From: JAHBXE01 sp044222195
Lineage (GTDB): Bacteria; Planctomycetota; Phycisphaerae; Phycisphaerales; UBA1924
Assembly (NCBI GenBank): GCA_044222195.1
Contig: JBGANS010000003.1
Coordinates: forward strand, 124,001-188,000
Length of the DNA: 64,000 nt
Direction of reading: 5' to 3'
Part shown: one piece after another, positions 8,794 through 17,286 of the stretch
Layout: each line of letters starts with the position of its first letter
Numbering within the stretch: the first letter of the stretch is position 1
The notes under the pieces: model-generated
Told to the model about the DNA's origin: nothing
Databases searched by the model: none
Seen by the model: only the letters and a program-made list of their open reading frames with translations
Position numbers and translations under genes: made by a program

Positions 8794-10765
8794 CACTGCC
8801 TCGCCCCCAACTCCGTCCATCGCTCGTACAACGCCGCCGTGCGCGTCTGCGCCTCGCCGAGTTTCCGGCACACCTCATCCATCTTCTTCCGGTCCGCGGC
8901 GGTTGCCGGGTCGGCCATTGCGGCTTCGAGCGACTTCACCTCGGCCTCGGCTTTGTGAATCGTGGCTTCCATTGCGTCGAGTTCGCGCTGTTCGTTGTAG
9001 CTCAGTTTTTTGCGGGGCTTTGTGGCGGTTGGTGATGTGCTGGCCGCGGCGGGTTTGGTTGCTGGGGCCTTGGCGGGTGCGGGAGGGTTGGCGGGGTGGG
9101 TGGCGCGACGGGCGCGGGCGGAGGTGGAGGGGGCTCGAACTTTGACGCTGGCTGCCGCTGAAACTTCTCCCACTGGTCGAAGTCCGCGAAGTACTTCGCC
9201 CCACCTTTGCCGTCCAGCGCCAGCACCTTCGTCGCGATGTCCGCGATCATCGCCCGATCGTGCGTCACCAGGATCACCGCGCCCGGAAACTCCTCGAGAC
9301 TGTCTTCCAGCACCTCCAGCGTCGGGATATCCAGGTCGTTCGTCGGTTCATCCAGGATCAGCACATCGCACGGCTCCAGCATCAGGAGCGCGATGTGCAC
9401 GCGCGCCTGCTCCCCACCTGAGAGTGACCCGATCGTCGCCCGCAACTGGTCCGTCGTGAACAGGAACTTCCGCGCCCACGTGATCACGTGGATCACGCGA
9501 TCCCGGAATATCACCGAGTCGCTGTGCGGCGCGAGCGTCTCCCGCAGCGTCAGCGTCGGGTCCAGCTCCGTCCGGTGCTGCGAGAACAGCACCACCTGCA
9601 GCTTGTCCGCCCTTCCGATCGTCCCCGGCTTGGGCGCGCTCGGCGGCAATCTTGCCTCCGCCGCGGCGGCGATCGCCTCCTTCGTCGGTGCATCCGGCTC
9701 CACCTCGCCCGTCAACACCTTGATCAGCGTCGACTTCCCCGATCCGTTGGGGCCCATCAGCGCCAGCTTGTCCCCCGGCCCGAGCATCACATCCAGATCG
9801 GTAAAGAGCCGCCGCGACCCGTACGCCTTCGTGATCGCGCGAGCAAAGAGCAGCTTCCGCGTCTTCCGATCCGTCGCATTGAAGTCGATCGCCGCGGCCT
9901 GCAACGGCGCGTTCCGGGCCCGCAAGTCCGCCAGTTCATCGATCCGCTCGTAGGAAGCATCAATCCGGCTCTTGGACTTGGTCCGCCGCGCCTTGGCCCC
10001 GCGAGAGAGCCACCGCAAGTCGTCCCGCACCTGGTTCGCCAGAGACTTCTCCTGCTTGGCCTGGGCATCCAGAAAGTCCTGCTTGCGCCGCAGGAACTCC
10101 GTGTAGTTCCCCCGCACGGCGAACGTGCCATCCGGATAGGCCGTCGAAAGCTCGATGATCCGCCCCGCCGTCGATTCCAGAAACGCACGATCGTGTGTCA
10201 CGACGATTGATGCGTAGTTCTCTCCACCCTGCGACCCGCGCAGCAGGTCCTCCAGCCACTCGATCCCTTCGACGTCCAGGTGATTGGTTGGCTCGTCAAA
10301 CAGAATGATGTCCGGTTCTCCCGCCAGCGCCCGGGCAATCGACAGCCGCTTCCGCTGCCCGCCCGAGAGCGACGACGTTGGCTGGTTCAGATCCGCAAAG
10401 TCGAACCGGCCCAGCGCCAGCTCGGCCGCCATCTCCACCTCGTGCTCGTCATGCAGGTGCGGCAGCTTCCCGGCCTTCATCTCCGCCCGCAGCGAATCCA
10501 TCACCGCCGACACTACCGTTGACCCTTCCGGGAACAGGTCCGCCTGGGCGACGTACGCCACGCGGGCCCCTTTGCGGATCGTCACGGTTCCTTCATCCGG
10601 CGAATCCAGCCCCGCGAGGATCTTGAGGAGCGTCGACTTCCCCGAGCCGTTGGGCCCGATCAGCGCCAGCCGCTCCCGGTCTTCCAAGCTGACGGCCACC
10701 TCGGAGAACAGGGTTTTCGATCCGAACGTTTTGGCGAGGCGGGAAGATGTCAGCACGGGGGGCAT
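8793..10765 (-). CDS. ABC-F family ATPase (Uup-like), reading frame interrupted near its C-terminus
   Basis: Two ABC cassettes without membrane segments: Walker A GPNGSGKSTLLK and GPNGSGKSTLIK, signatures LSGGQRKRLS and LSGGEQARVH, Walker B plus dipole IILFDEPTNHLD and VLILDEPTNDLD. ABC-F proteins act on the ribosome or, for Uup, in DNA and ribosome maintenance. The first frame ends at 9002 after 587 residues in a proline-rich run. The expected Uup C-terminal coiled coil (KKLSYNEQRELDAMEATI to ALYERWTELG) is intact but lies in the -1 frame, ending at 8793. The -1 frame already has the GC-rich third positions from about 9133 on, right after a run of five C. So either one base was lost there (mutation or sequencing error) or the frame is recoded at the AAAAAAC just before the stop. 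Confidence 0.88.
9005..9011 (-). other. in-phase A_AAA_AAC heptamer directly before a UGA stop
   Basis: On the minus strand the zero frame reads GCA AAA AAC TGA. A one-base backward slip leads into CTG AGC TAC and the conserved Uup C-terminal domain. The heptamer fits the X_XXY_YYZ rule for -1 frameshifting. Codon bias suggests an indel upstream instead, so function is uncertain. Confidence 0.35.
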
Positions 10766-10795
10766 AGTGGGGGGAAGGTAGGTCGTGTCGAAATG

Positions 10796-10825
10796 AAAAA
10801 GAGCCCGATCGTGAGATCGGGCTCT
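10796..10825 (-). terminator. Rho-independent terminator after the PEP-CTERM gene
   Basis: Perfect 11-bp arms (10800-10810 and 10815-10825, stem AGAGCCCGATC) with a 4-nt loop, followed on the minus strand by five T (10796-10800). It lies 25 nt past the stop of the PEP-CTERM gene and just before the ABC-F gene, separating the two units. Confidence 0.88.
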
Positions 10826-10849
10826 TCGGAGAAACCGGGAGAAGTGGAC

Positions 10850-11593
10850 TCAGGCGCGGCGACGGCGGGCCGCGACGAGGCCGCCGACGGCCAGGAGGCC
10901 GAGGGAGCCGGGGGCGGGGACGCCGGTGGCGCGGAGAGCCCAGTTGCCGGGGAGGCCGAAGCCTTCGATGGTCCCGAGGTTCGCACCGAGGGTGCTGAGG
11001 TTGTTCTCGTTGATGGCGGTCGGGGAGATCGTGAAGCCGGCGTAGGAGACGCCGGACACGTGGGGGGCCTGGTTGTCGATCGAGGCGACGAAGCCCTGGT
11101 TGCCGGGCACGTTACGCATCAGGACGGCGACGAAGAACGTCGACGTGGAGACGACGGTGTCCGGGATGTCGTAGTTGTTGAGGAGGCCGGTGTTCGCGTT
11201 GGCGACGGTCGTGTTCAGGGTGGTGAGAAGCGTCGCATCCGCGGGCGAGCCGCCGGTCGCGTCGCTGTAGAGCAGGACCGACATGGACAGACCGTTGTAC
11301 ACGCGCGTGTCAAGGGGCGAACCGATCGCGGCCTGGATGTCCGTGATGGTGTTGTTGCCGGCGTTCACGGTGAACTGGTTGAGCCAGATGATGTCGAAGG
11401 GGGAGGTGCCGGTGATGCCGACGCCGTCTTCGATCGTGCCGTCATCGTGCTGGTAGTTGAAGAGGTCGGTGTTGGACGGGTTGAAGGGCGGGTGGCCGCC
11501 GGAGAGGCCGAGGTTGACCAGCTGCGCCGACGCGGACGCCGCGAGGGCGAGCGAGAGCGCTGCGCCGGCCATCAGTTGAACGGTACGAATCAT
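10850..11593 (-). CDS. PEP-CTERM sorting-domain exported protein
   Basis: 247 residues. A signal peptide (MIRTVQLMAGAALSLALAAS, cleavage near ASA-Q) leads a Gly/Asn/Thr-rich beta-type body, and the C-terminus carries the sorting signal: VPAPGS, a hydrophobic helix LGLLAVGGLVA, then ARRRRA. This tripartite signal directs proteins to an exosortase-type transpeptidase at the cell envelope. No exosortase gene is in the window. The ATG at 11593 has AAGGAGA about 9 nt upstream; an in-frame ATG 30 nt earlier has no such site. The gene is a single transcription unit ending in a strong terminator. The body matches no enzyme I recognise. Confidence 0.85.
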   Translation of the reverse strand: MIRTVQLMAGAALSLALAASASAQLVNLGLSGGHPPFNPSNTDLFNYQHDDGTIEDGVGITGTSPFDIIWLNQFTVNAGNNTITDIQAAIGSPLDTRVYNGLSMSVLLYSDATGGSPADATLLTTLNTTVANANTGLLNNYDIPDTVVSTSTFFVAVLMRNVPGNQGFVASIDNQAPHVSGVSYAGFTISPTAINENNLSTLGANLGTIEGFGLPGNWALRATGVPAPGSLGLLAVGGLVAARRRRA

Positions 11594-11963
11594 CTTGTTC
11601 TCTCCTTCGTGCTGAGAAAGCACAGTCTCGTTGACTCAAGCGGGACCGGCTCCACGAGCCGGCCTGCGACACCTATGAACCCTCTAATTACCACGAGGAG
11701 CCTGATCCCACAAGGCCAACACCCTGTTTTTTTGCTGGTTCGTGCTTGTTTTTCTGGGTGTTTTTATTTTGTTTGGTAGTCCTATAACTGAGTTGATCTC
11801 GGTAGGCCGGAATCGGTGTAAGCCGATGCGGAAGCTGGGTGCTGGAAGCTTGGGATGATCTAGAAACGAGGCGAAGCACACGTGCTGAACGGGGGTGCGC
11901 GGGAGGGGGGAGCGAGGCTCGGGAGGGCGCGCGGTGCGGGCAACGCAAATGGAACATAGGTTT
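11594..11963. other. 370-nt intergenic region, AT-rich in its middle
   Basis: No gene is seen. The stretch 11725-11780 has several runs of T, unusual in this GC-rich DNA, and becomes A-rich upstream of the PEP-CTERM gene on the minus strand, where it could act as an UP element. A small hairpin (7-bp arms 11645-11651 and 11655-11661) lies in the likely leader of that gene. The far side holds only the stop of the helicase gene. Confidence 0.5.
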
Positions 11964-13979
11964 CTATGTCACTTGCAGACCGAGGCCTTTGAGGTATTCG
12001 AAGGTCTGGTCGTAGAACGCGGGGAAGCGCGTTGGGTCTGACGCATCGCCGGAGGGGACGACGATCACCATTCCTTGTCGCGCCCGCGTCAGAAGTACGC
12101 GATAGGCGTTCTTGAGATAGGCCTGGCGTTGCTGTTTCTTGATGCGCTGCCACTTGTCGCCGCGGAAGGACCAGTGGTTCCAGCCGCTTGAGGAGTGACG
12201 GAAGTCGCCGTCCCATACGACACAGGCCCAATCCAACTCAAGGCCTTGAACTTGGAACTCCGTCGCGACATCCTCCAGGTAGTAGGAGGATCGCACGTCG
12301 TCCTTCGAATGCAGGAACCAGTGGACCGGATTGATCTGTGGACGCACATCGATTGCCAGCGGCTTGAGTCGGTAGGCCTGTGAGGAAACGACCATTCCGA
12401 AGCGTTCGCTGCCGCGGGCTTTGGAGCGGAGCCAGGACTTGGCGGTCGCAAGGTCGCGGGTGAGCACGATGGGGTAGCGATCTTGGACCTTGCTGAGCAT
12501 TGACTGCGCTTCTGCGCGATCGAGATCGAGGATCGCTTTGATGAGTGATGAGACGTGTTCGGCGCGGAAAGAACGCATAGAAACGGCGAGGTGCAGACTC
12601 TCGTTGGTGCTTACGCGCGAGTGGCCTTCGAGCAGTTGCAGGGCGTTGCCTGCCGCGTACTCGGAGTCGTGGAGCTTGGGGGAAAGGTGGACGTTCCAGT
12701 CGGGGAACGACCGAAGAATGGCGTGGATCCACTCGCCGATGCCGGCTTCGCCGGTGTTGATTTCCTGGCCGCCGCCGACGAGACAGACTACGACGGCCCA
12801 ATCTGCGTGTCGGTCCATGCACGAAATCAGGAACTCGGGTTCCAACATGGAGAAGTCGGCGTGCTTCTTTTTGCGGAGCATGAATGAGGCGGTTTGTTCC
12901 TGATTCCAGGCCCGCTGAGCCTCATCGAACAGGGCTACGTGTTCGATGGGAGGGCGCACAGGATCTCGGAGGCATTCGTCGCGGAAGTGATGTACGTTCT
13001 GCACGAAGGCCTTGACCTCGCTTCGCAGGTGGCCGAGCTTGACGGCTTTGCCGGCGGCGCGCTCGCGGTCAGATTTGTCGCGGGCCATCGCCTCGCAGAG
13101 GATGGAAACAAGGGGGCCGTTGCCGGAGAGGAAGACGCTGTAGAGGTCGCTTGTCTTGTCAAAGTGCCGCGTGGCGATATTGAGGCCTACCAGAGTCTTG
13201 CCTGCTCCGGGCACACCGGTCACGAAGCAAATGGACTTGTGACTGTTGTGGCGGGCCTGGCTGATGATGTTCTCGACCGCTTGTGAAGTGTGAGACAGGT
13301 TGATAGCAGATGCATCGCTGCGGGAGATGTCCTCGACTCGGTGGCCACCGTAGAGGGCCATGGCTGCTTCGATGATCGTCGGGGTCGGGGTGTATCGGCC
13401 GCGTTCCCACTCGGCCAGGTCTACCGGTTTGCCGTCACAGAAGGACAGAGCGTGCTCGAGCACAGTTGAGAGTTGATCGGGCGTGGCGTGGACGGGCTTC
13501 ATGACGCCGTCGTGGTCGGCGGCGGTCGCGATGACGCTGGCAGCGGTTGCTGCCCGCGTGGCGATCAGGATCGGGACGATGGGCTTGTCGTGGCTGGTGC
13601 TGTGGAAGTTCTTGAGGTCGAGGGCGTAGTCCCAGACTTGATCGGTGGCATCGGCGGTGAAGCGGCGTTCGCCGACTTTGAACTCGATCACGGCGATGAT
13701 GTGGCGCAGGACCACCAAGACGTCGATGCGTCGGCCGACGCGCGGGACGGCGAACTCGAAGGCGATGAGGCCTTGATTGCTGTAGGGCTCCAGAGCACTT
13801 CGCATGATCTCGATCTGTTCGACCCAGGCGTCGCGCTGGGTGGGCTCGATGGCGAAGGAGCTGCCGAGGGCGAGAGCGGCGATGATGTCGGAGTCCGATT
13901 GACCGAGGAACTCTGCAATAGGGACGGAGTAGTAGGCTCGTTGTTGTGAGGGTTGATGCGTTGGCGACTCGGAGGGCAT
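11964..13979 (-). CDS. nuclease-helicase fusion with DUF2075-type NTPase
   Basis: 671 residues. Near residues 75-100 the sequence RRIDVLVVLRHIIAVIEFKVG gives the D...ExK core of a PD-(D/E)XK nuclease. A superfamily 1-like NTPase follows: Walker A TGVPGAGKTLVG near 255, Walker B VALFDEAQRAW near 347, helicase-type motifs later (VVCLVGGGQEINTGEAG, FQVQGLELDWACVVW) and C-terminal NAYRVLLTRARQGMVIVVP. The latter parts match the DUF2075 family. Such proteins act on nucleic acid and are often found in defence or mobile regions; a defence role here is inferred from context only. An insertion sequence begins 56 nt upstream of the start and a palindromic repeat lies between, so its promoter may have changed. 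Codon use looks less GC3-biased than in neighbours. Confidence 0.82.
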   Translation of the reverse strand: MPSESPTHQPSQQRAYYSVPIAEFLGQSDSDIIAALALGSSFAIEPTQRDAWVEQIEIMRSALEPYSNQGLIAFEFAVPRVGRRIDVLVVLRHIIAVIEFKVGERRFTADATDQVWDYALDLKNFHSTSHDKPIVPILIATRAATAASVIATAADHDGVMKPVHATPDQLSTVLEHALSFCDGKPVDLAEWERGRYTPTPTIIEAAMALYGGHRVEDISRSDASAINLSHTSQAVENIISQARHNSHKSICFVTGVPGAGKTLVGLNIATRHFDKTSDLYSVFLSGNGPLVSILCEAMARDKSDRERAAGKAVKLGHLRSEVKAFVQNVHHFRDECLRDPVRPPIEHVALFDEAQRAWNQEQTASFMLRKKKHADFSMLEPEFLISCMDRHADWAVVVCLVGGGQEINTGEAGIGEWIHAILRSFPDWNVHLSPKLHDSEYAAGNALQLLEGHSRVSTNESLHLAVSMRSFRAEHVSSLIKAILDLDRAEAQSMLSKVQDRYPIVLTRDLATAKSWLRSKARGSERFGMVVSSQAYRLKPLAIDVRPQINPVHWFLHSKDDVRSSYYLEDVATEFQVQGLELDWACVVWDGDFRHSSSGWNHWSFRGDKWQRIKKQQRQAYLKNAYRVLLTRARQGMVIVVPSGDASDPTRFPAFYDQTFEYLKGLGLQVT

Positions 13980-14000
13980 TGACGCTCAGACTACCGGGGG

Positions 14001-14036
14001 TCGCTGACGCAGGGGACGGGCTGGCCGCTCTTCCCT
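14001..14036. repeat. palindromic repeat, copy 2 (imperfect, cut at the IS end)
   Basis: TCGCTGACGCAGGGGACGGG, then CTGGCCG and a right arm that departs from copy 1 (7413-7451) at the point where the insertion sequence seems to begin. This suggests that the IS landed in or beside a resident repeat. Confidence 0.65.
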
Positions 14037-14097
14037 GTACAGACCGGGGACATCGTGAACACGCGTTCGGGGACATGGTTGACACATTTGCCAGAGG

Positions 14098-14126
14098 ATG
14101 CCGGACCTATTCAGGAGGTCCGGCAT
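14098..14126 (+). promoter_or_regulatory. hairpin covering the Shine-Dalgarno site of the transposase
   Basis: Perfect 11-bp arms ATGCCGGACCT (14098-14108) and 14116-14126 with a 7-nt loop. The right arm contains part of AGGAGG and the first bases of the start codon, so the hairpin would hide the ribosome site in read-through transcripts, a known safeguard in insertion sequences. Confidence 0.65.
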
Positions 14127-15699
14127 GCCCTGGCGGGAGTGTTCGATCATGTCGCAACGACAGGAGTTTGTGGCGCTGGCCTCGGCGCAGGGCGCCAAAG
14201 TTCGGGCGCTGTGCCGGCGATTCGGGATCAGCGCCACCACGGCGTACAAGTGGCTTGCGAGGCACCGGCAGGGTGAGGCGCTCAAGGATCGGTCTAGGCG
14301 TCCACAGAACTCACCAGGGCGGACGGATGGCCGGCTGGAGCGCGAGGTGCTGGCCCTGCGCCAGCAACACCCGGCATGGGGCGGGCGGAAGCTCCGGGCT
14401 CGGCTTCTAGCGATGGACCTGAAGGGTGTCCCCGCGGCGAGCACGATCACAGAGATCCTGCGCCGGCACGGTTGCCTCTCGCCAAGCGAGTCGATCAAGC
14501 ACCAGCCCTGGCAGCGCTTCGAGCGCTCGCGCCCCAACGAGCTCTGGCAGATGGACTTCAAAGGCCACGTGCCGATGCACCGCGGCGGCCGGTGTCATCC
14601 GTTGACGGTGTTAGACGACCACTCGCGATTCGCTGTAGCTCTGCGGGCCTGCGCCGACGAGCGTCTCGAGACGGTGCGGGAGGAGTTCATCGCGGTATTC
14701 CGCCGTTACGGGCTGCCCGAGCAGATCCTCTCCGACAACGGCCCGCCGTGGGGTACTCCCGGCTCGGCACGGGGCTACACCCGGTTGACGATCTGGATGC
14801 TTCGGTTGGGGGTGCGTGTGATTCACGGTCGCCCGGAACACCCGCAGACGCAGGGCAAGGCCGAACGATTCCATCGGACGCTGATGGCGGAACTGCTTTC
14901 GCGTCAGGATCTTCGCGACCTGGGTGAAGCGCAGCGCACGTTCGATGCGTGGCGCCGCATGTACAACCTGGAACGACCCAACGAAGCGCTGGGGAATGCG
15001 GTGCCCGCGTCACGGTATCAGCCAAGCCCGCGGCTGTATCCCGAGCGACTGCCCGCGCTGGCTTTCGGCCCGGACGATCTGATCAGGCGCGTGCGGCCCG
15101 TGCGTGTGCCGCCGCCGCGCATCCGAGATCGACGGCGGACCAAGGGGATCCCGCTCGTGCCGGTGTGGGTCGTGCGTGTGTGGGAGCCCAAGCCGCCCGG
15201 AGGCGTCAAAGCCATCGAGTGGACGCTCGTGACCAGCGAACCGGTGCACGACCAGGCCGATGCACGCCGCGTGATCGACTGGTACCGCGCGCGGTGGCTC
15301 GTCGAGGACTACCACAAGTGCCTCAAGAGCGGGTGCGCCGTCGAGGACCGCCAACTCGAGACCGCCGACCGCCGCAAGCCTCTGGTGGCGATGCTGGGCA
15401 TTACCGCCGTCAGGCTTCTGCAACTCAAGATGGCGGCCCGACAGACCCCCGATCGATGCGCGGCGGAGATGGTCCCGGAGGTCTACACAACCGTGCTGGG
15501 CCTCTACCGCAACGAATCGCCGGACAAGTACACCTGCCGCTCGTTCTGGCGTGGCGTCGCGGCGATGGGCGGCTTTTTGGGCCGCAACACCGACGGCGAC
15601 CCCGGCTGGCTCACCCTGTGGCGAGGATGGCAGCAAGTCGAGTTGCTCGTGATCGGAGCCCGGCTTGGCCAGACATCACTGAGGAGATGTGGGGAATGA
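14125..15699 (+). CDS. chimeric transposase: IS481 DDE core fused to IS4/Tn5 C-terminal half
   Basis: 524 residues. The first 320 are an IS481-type transposase: helix-turn-helix near 25-45 (LCRRFGISATTAYKWL), then an integrase core with D144 (WQMDFKG), D204 (LSDNGPPWG) and E247 (GKAERFHR), all catalytic residues present. From about residue 326 the sequence becomes IS4-like: a VWEPKPPGG...IEWTLVTSEPV strand region and the exact Y-(2)-R-(3)-E-(6)-K signature at Y387, R390, E394, K401, then GGFLGRNTDGDPGW and a normal IS4 end. A deletion between two adjacent elements that kept the frame is the simplest origin. The start at 14125 has AGGAGG 6-11 nt upstream. Activity is unknown. Confidence 0.85.
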   Translation: MPWRECSIMSQRQEFVALASAQGAKVRALCRRFGISATTAYKWLARHRQGEALKDRSRRPQNSPGRTDGRLEREVLALRQQHPAWGGRKLRARLLAMDLKGVPAASTITEILRRHGCLSPSESIKHQPWQRFERSRPNELWQMDFKGHVPMHRGGRCHPLTVLDDHSRFAVALRACADERLETVREEFIAVFRRYGLPEQILSDNGPPWGTPGSARGYTRLTIWMLRLGVRVIHGRPEHPQTQGKAERFHRTLMAELLSRQDLRDLGEAQRTFDAWRRMYNLERPNEALGNAVPASRYQPSPRLYPERLPALAFGPDDLIRRVRPVRVPPPRIRDRRRTKGIPLVPVWVVRVWEPKPPGGVKAIEWTLVTSEPVHDQADARRVIDWYRARWLVEDYHKCLKSGCAVEDRQLETADRRKPLVAMLGITAVRLLQLKMAARQTPDRCAAEMVPEVYTTVLGLYRNESPDKYTCRSFWRGVAAMGGFLGRNTDGDPGWLTLWRGWQQVELLVIGARLGQTSLRRCGE

Positions 15700-15769
15700 C
15701 AAGTACAGCGCCAAGGGCATGGCGCCCAGGCTCGGAATGAAATTTGACGCGATTGCCAAGTTGTTCGTG

Positions 15770-15793
15770 TCCGCTCCCTGACGGTCGCGGTTC
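15770..15793. repeat. 24-bp dispersed repeat, single copy
   Basis: Exact copy of the right arm of the inverted pair at 6015-6038 and of the copy at 40177-40200. It lies between the transposase remnant and the end of nuoF. Confidence 0.8.
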
Positions 15794-15837
15794 CGATGGA
15801 GAGAGGGCAGACCGTGGCGAGACGCCACGGCTCGCTG

Positions 15838-17250
15838 TCAGCCTTTGGCGCCGGCGCCGATCGTCATCTTGACGGGGATGAAGCTGGGCTTGACTCGCTT
15901 CTCGAACTCATCCCGGTACTTGTTCATGATCGTGCGCAGGGCCCAGTTGTTGCCGTCGGCGAGGCCGCAGATGGTGGTGCCGGGCATGATGCCCATGCTG
16001 GTGGCGATTTCTAAGGCCAGGTCGAGGTCTTTGGTTTTGCCGTCGCCTTCTTCGATGCGGCACATGAGCTGGTAGAGCCAGCCGGAGCCTTCGCGGCAGG
16101 GGGTGCATTGGCCGCAGGATTCGTGTTTGAAGAATCTCGCGATGTTTCTCGCGACGGCGACCATGTCGGTGTCTTCGTCGAAGATGGTGGGGCAGGCGGT
16201 GCCGAGGCCCATGACGTTGTACTTGCGGCCGATGTCGAAGTCCATTTCGGCGTCGAACTGGTCGGGGCCGAGGATGCCCATGGAGACGCCGCCGGCGATG
16301 GCGCCTTTGAACTTTTTGCCGCCGCGCATTCCGCCGCAGTAGTCGTTGACGAGGGTGGAGAGCTTGATGCCGAGGTCGCACTCGTAGACGCCGGGGCGGT
16401 TGACGTGGCCGCTGACGCCCATGAGCTTGGTGCCCCAGCTTGGGGGGCCGCCGACGGTGGATTCGCAGCCTTGCTTGCTGAACCACTCCCAGCCGTGTTC
16501 GACGATGCTCGGCACGTGGCAAAGGGTTTCGGTGTTGTTGATGATGGTGGGCTTGCCGAAGAGGCCCTTGACGGCGGGGAAGGGGGGCTTGATCCGCGGC
16601 CAGCCGCGTTTGCCTTCGAGGGCTTCGAGGAGGCCGGTCTCTTCACCACATATATATGCACCGGCGCCGCGGTGGACGTGGCAGTCGACGACCCAGGGTT
16701 CGCCGGTGGCTGTCTTTACACCGGCCAGAAGGCCGGTGCCACCGAAGATGCCGTTCTTGTAGGCCTCTTTGAGCGCGTTTTCGGTGATGTGGGCCTGGTG
16801 GTGGTATTCGCCGCGGATGAAGATGAAGGCGGTCTTGAGGCGGCAGGCGTAGCAGGCGATGGCGATGCCTTCGAGCTGGAGATGCGGGTCGAAGTCGAGG
16901 AGGAGGCGGTCTTTGAAGGTGCCGGGTTCGGACTCGTCGGCGTTGACGGCGAGGTAGCGCTGGCCGGGGTCGCCGGGTTTGCCGTCCGCGGTGGGAGCGA
17001 CTTTGGGGAGGAAGGTCCACTTGAGGCCGGTGGGGAAGCCGGCGCCGCCGCGGCCGCGGAGTTGGGACTTTTTGACTTCTTCGACGACGGCGTCGGGGGC
17101 CATGGAGAGGGCTTTGCGGAGGGAGGAGTAGCCGCCGGATTTGACGTACTCGTCGTAGGAGACGGTGTGGCGGTCCTTTTCCTTGCCGTAGGGGAAGGTG
17201 GGGATACGGGCGGTGAGGGTGGGCTTGCCGGCTTTGAGGGTCGGGGGCAT
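15838..17250 (-). CDS. nuoF: NADH-quinone oxidoreductase subunit F (51 kDa, NADH/FMN site)
   Basis: 470 residues, slightly longer than typical NuoF. It has the glycine-rich NADH/FMN motif RGRGGAGFPTGLKW, NADESEPGTFKDR, the AYICGEETGLLEALEG region, and the N3 4Fe-4S ligands CGQCTPCREG near residue 380 with a further C in TTICGLADG. It passes electrons from NADH via FMN to the iron-sulfur chain of complex I at the inner face of the membrane. No nuoE, nuoG or other nuo gene lies nearby, so the locus is split. A TACAAT hexamer lies 8 nt before the ATG, with no Shine-Dalgarno site. Confidence 0.95.
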   Translation of the reverse strand: MPPTLKAGKPTLTARIPTFPYGKEKDRHTVSYDEYVKSGGYSSLRKALSMAPDAVVEEVKKSQLRGRGGAGFPTGLKWTFLPKVAPTADGKPGDPGQRYLAVNADESEPGTFKDRLLLDFDPHLQLEGIAIACYACRLKTAFIFIRGEYHHQAHITENALKEAYKNGIFGGTGLLAGVKTATGEPWVVDCHVHRGAGAYICGEETGLLEALEGKRGWPRIKPPFPAVKGLFGKPTIINNTETLCHVPSIVEHGWEWFSKQGCESTVGGPPSWGTKLMGVSGHVNRPGVYECDLGIKLSTLVNDYCGGMRGGKKFKGAIAGGVSMGILGPDQFDAEMDFDIGRKYNVMGLGTACPTIFDEDTDMVAVARNIARFFKHESCGQCTPCREGSGWLYQLMCRIEEGDGKTKDLDLALEIATSMGIMPGTTICGLADGNNWALRTIMNKYRDEFEKRVKPSFIPVKMTIGAGAKG

Positions 17251-17258
17251 AGGGGCGG

Positions 17259-17264
17259 ATTGTA
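17259..17264 (-). promoter_or_regulatory. TACAAT -10-like hexamer of nuoF, leaderless start
   Basis: TACAAT ends 8 nt before the nuoF ATG (17250). No Shine-Dalgarno sequence or clear -35 box. Confidence 0.5.
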
Positions 17265-17286
17265 GATGCCGGAGGGTTTACACGCG

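Larger units (their letters stand above)
14036..15760 (+). mobile_element. IS481-type left end fused to the remains of an IS4/Tn5-type element
   Basis: The left end begins near TGTACAGACC (14036) and holds two GGGGACAT motifs (14047 and 14070 region) followed by GTGAACAC or GTTGACAC, as in many IS481 elements. A single chimeric transposase frame follows. No matching inverted copy of the left end occurs after the gene, so the IS481 right end is gone. The right boundary is uncertain; a 24-bp dispersed repeat starts at 15770. Not predicted to move as a unit by itself. Confidence 0.6.
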
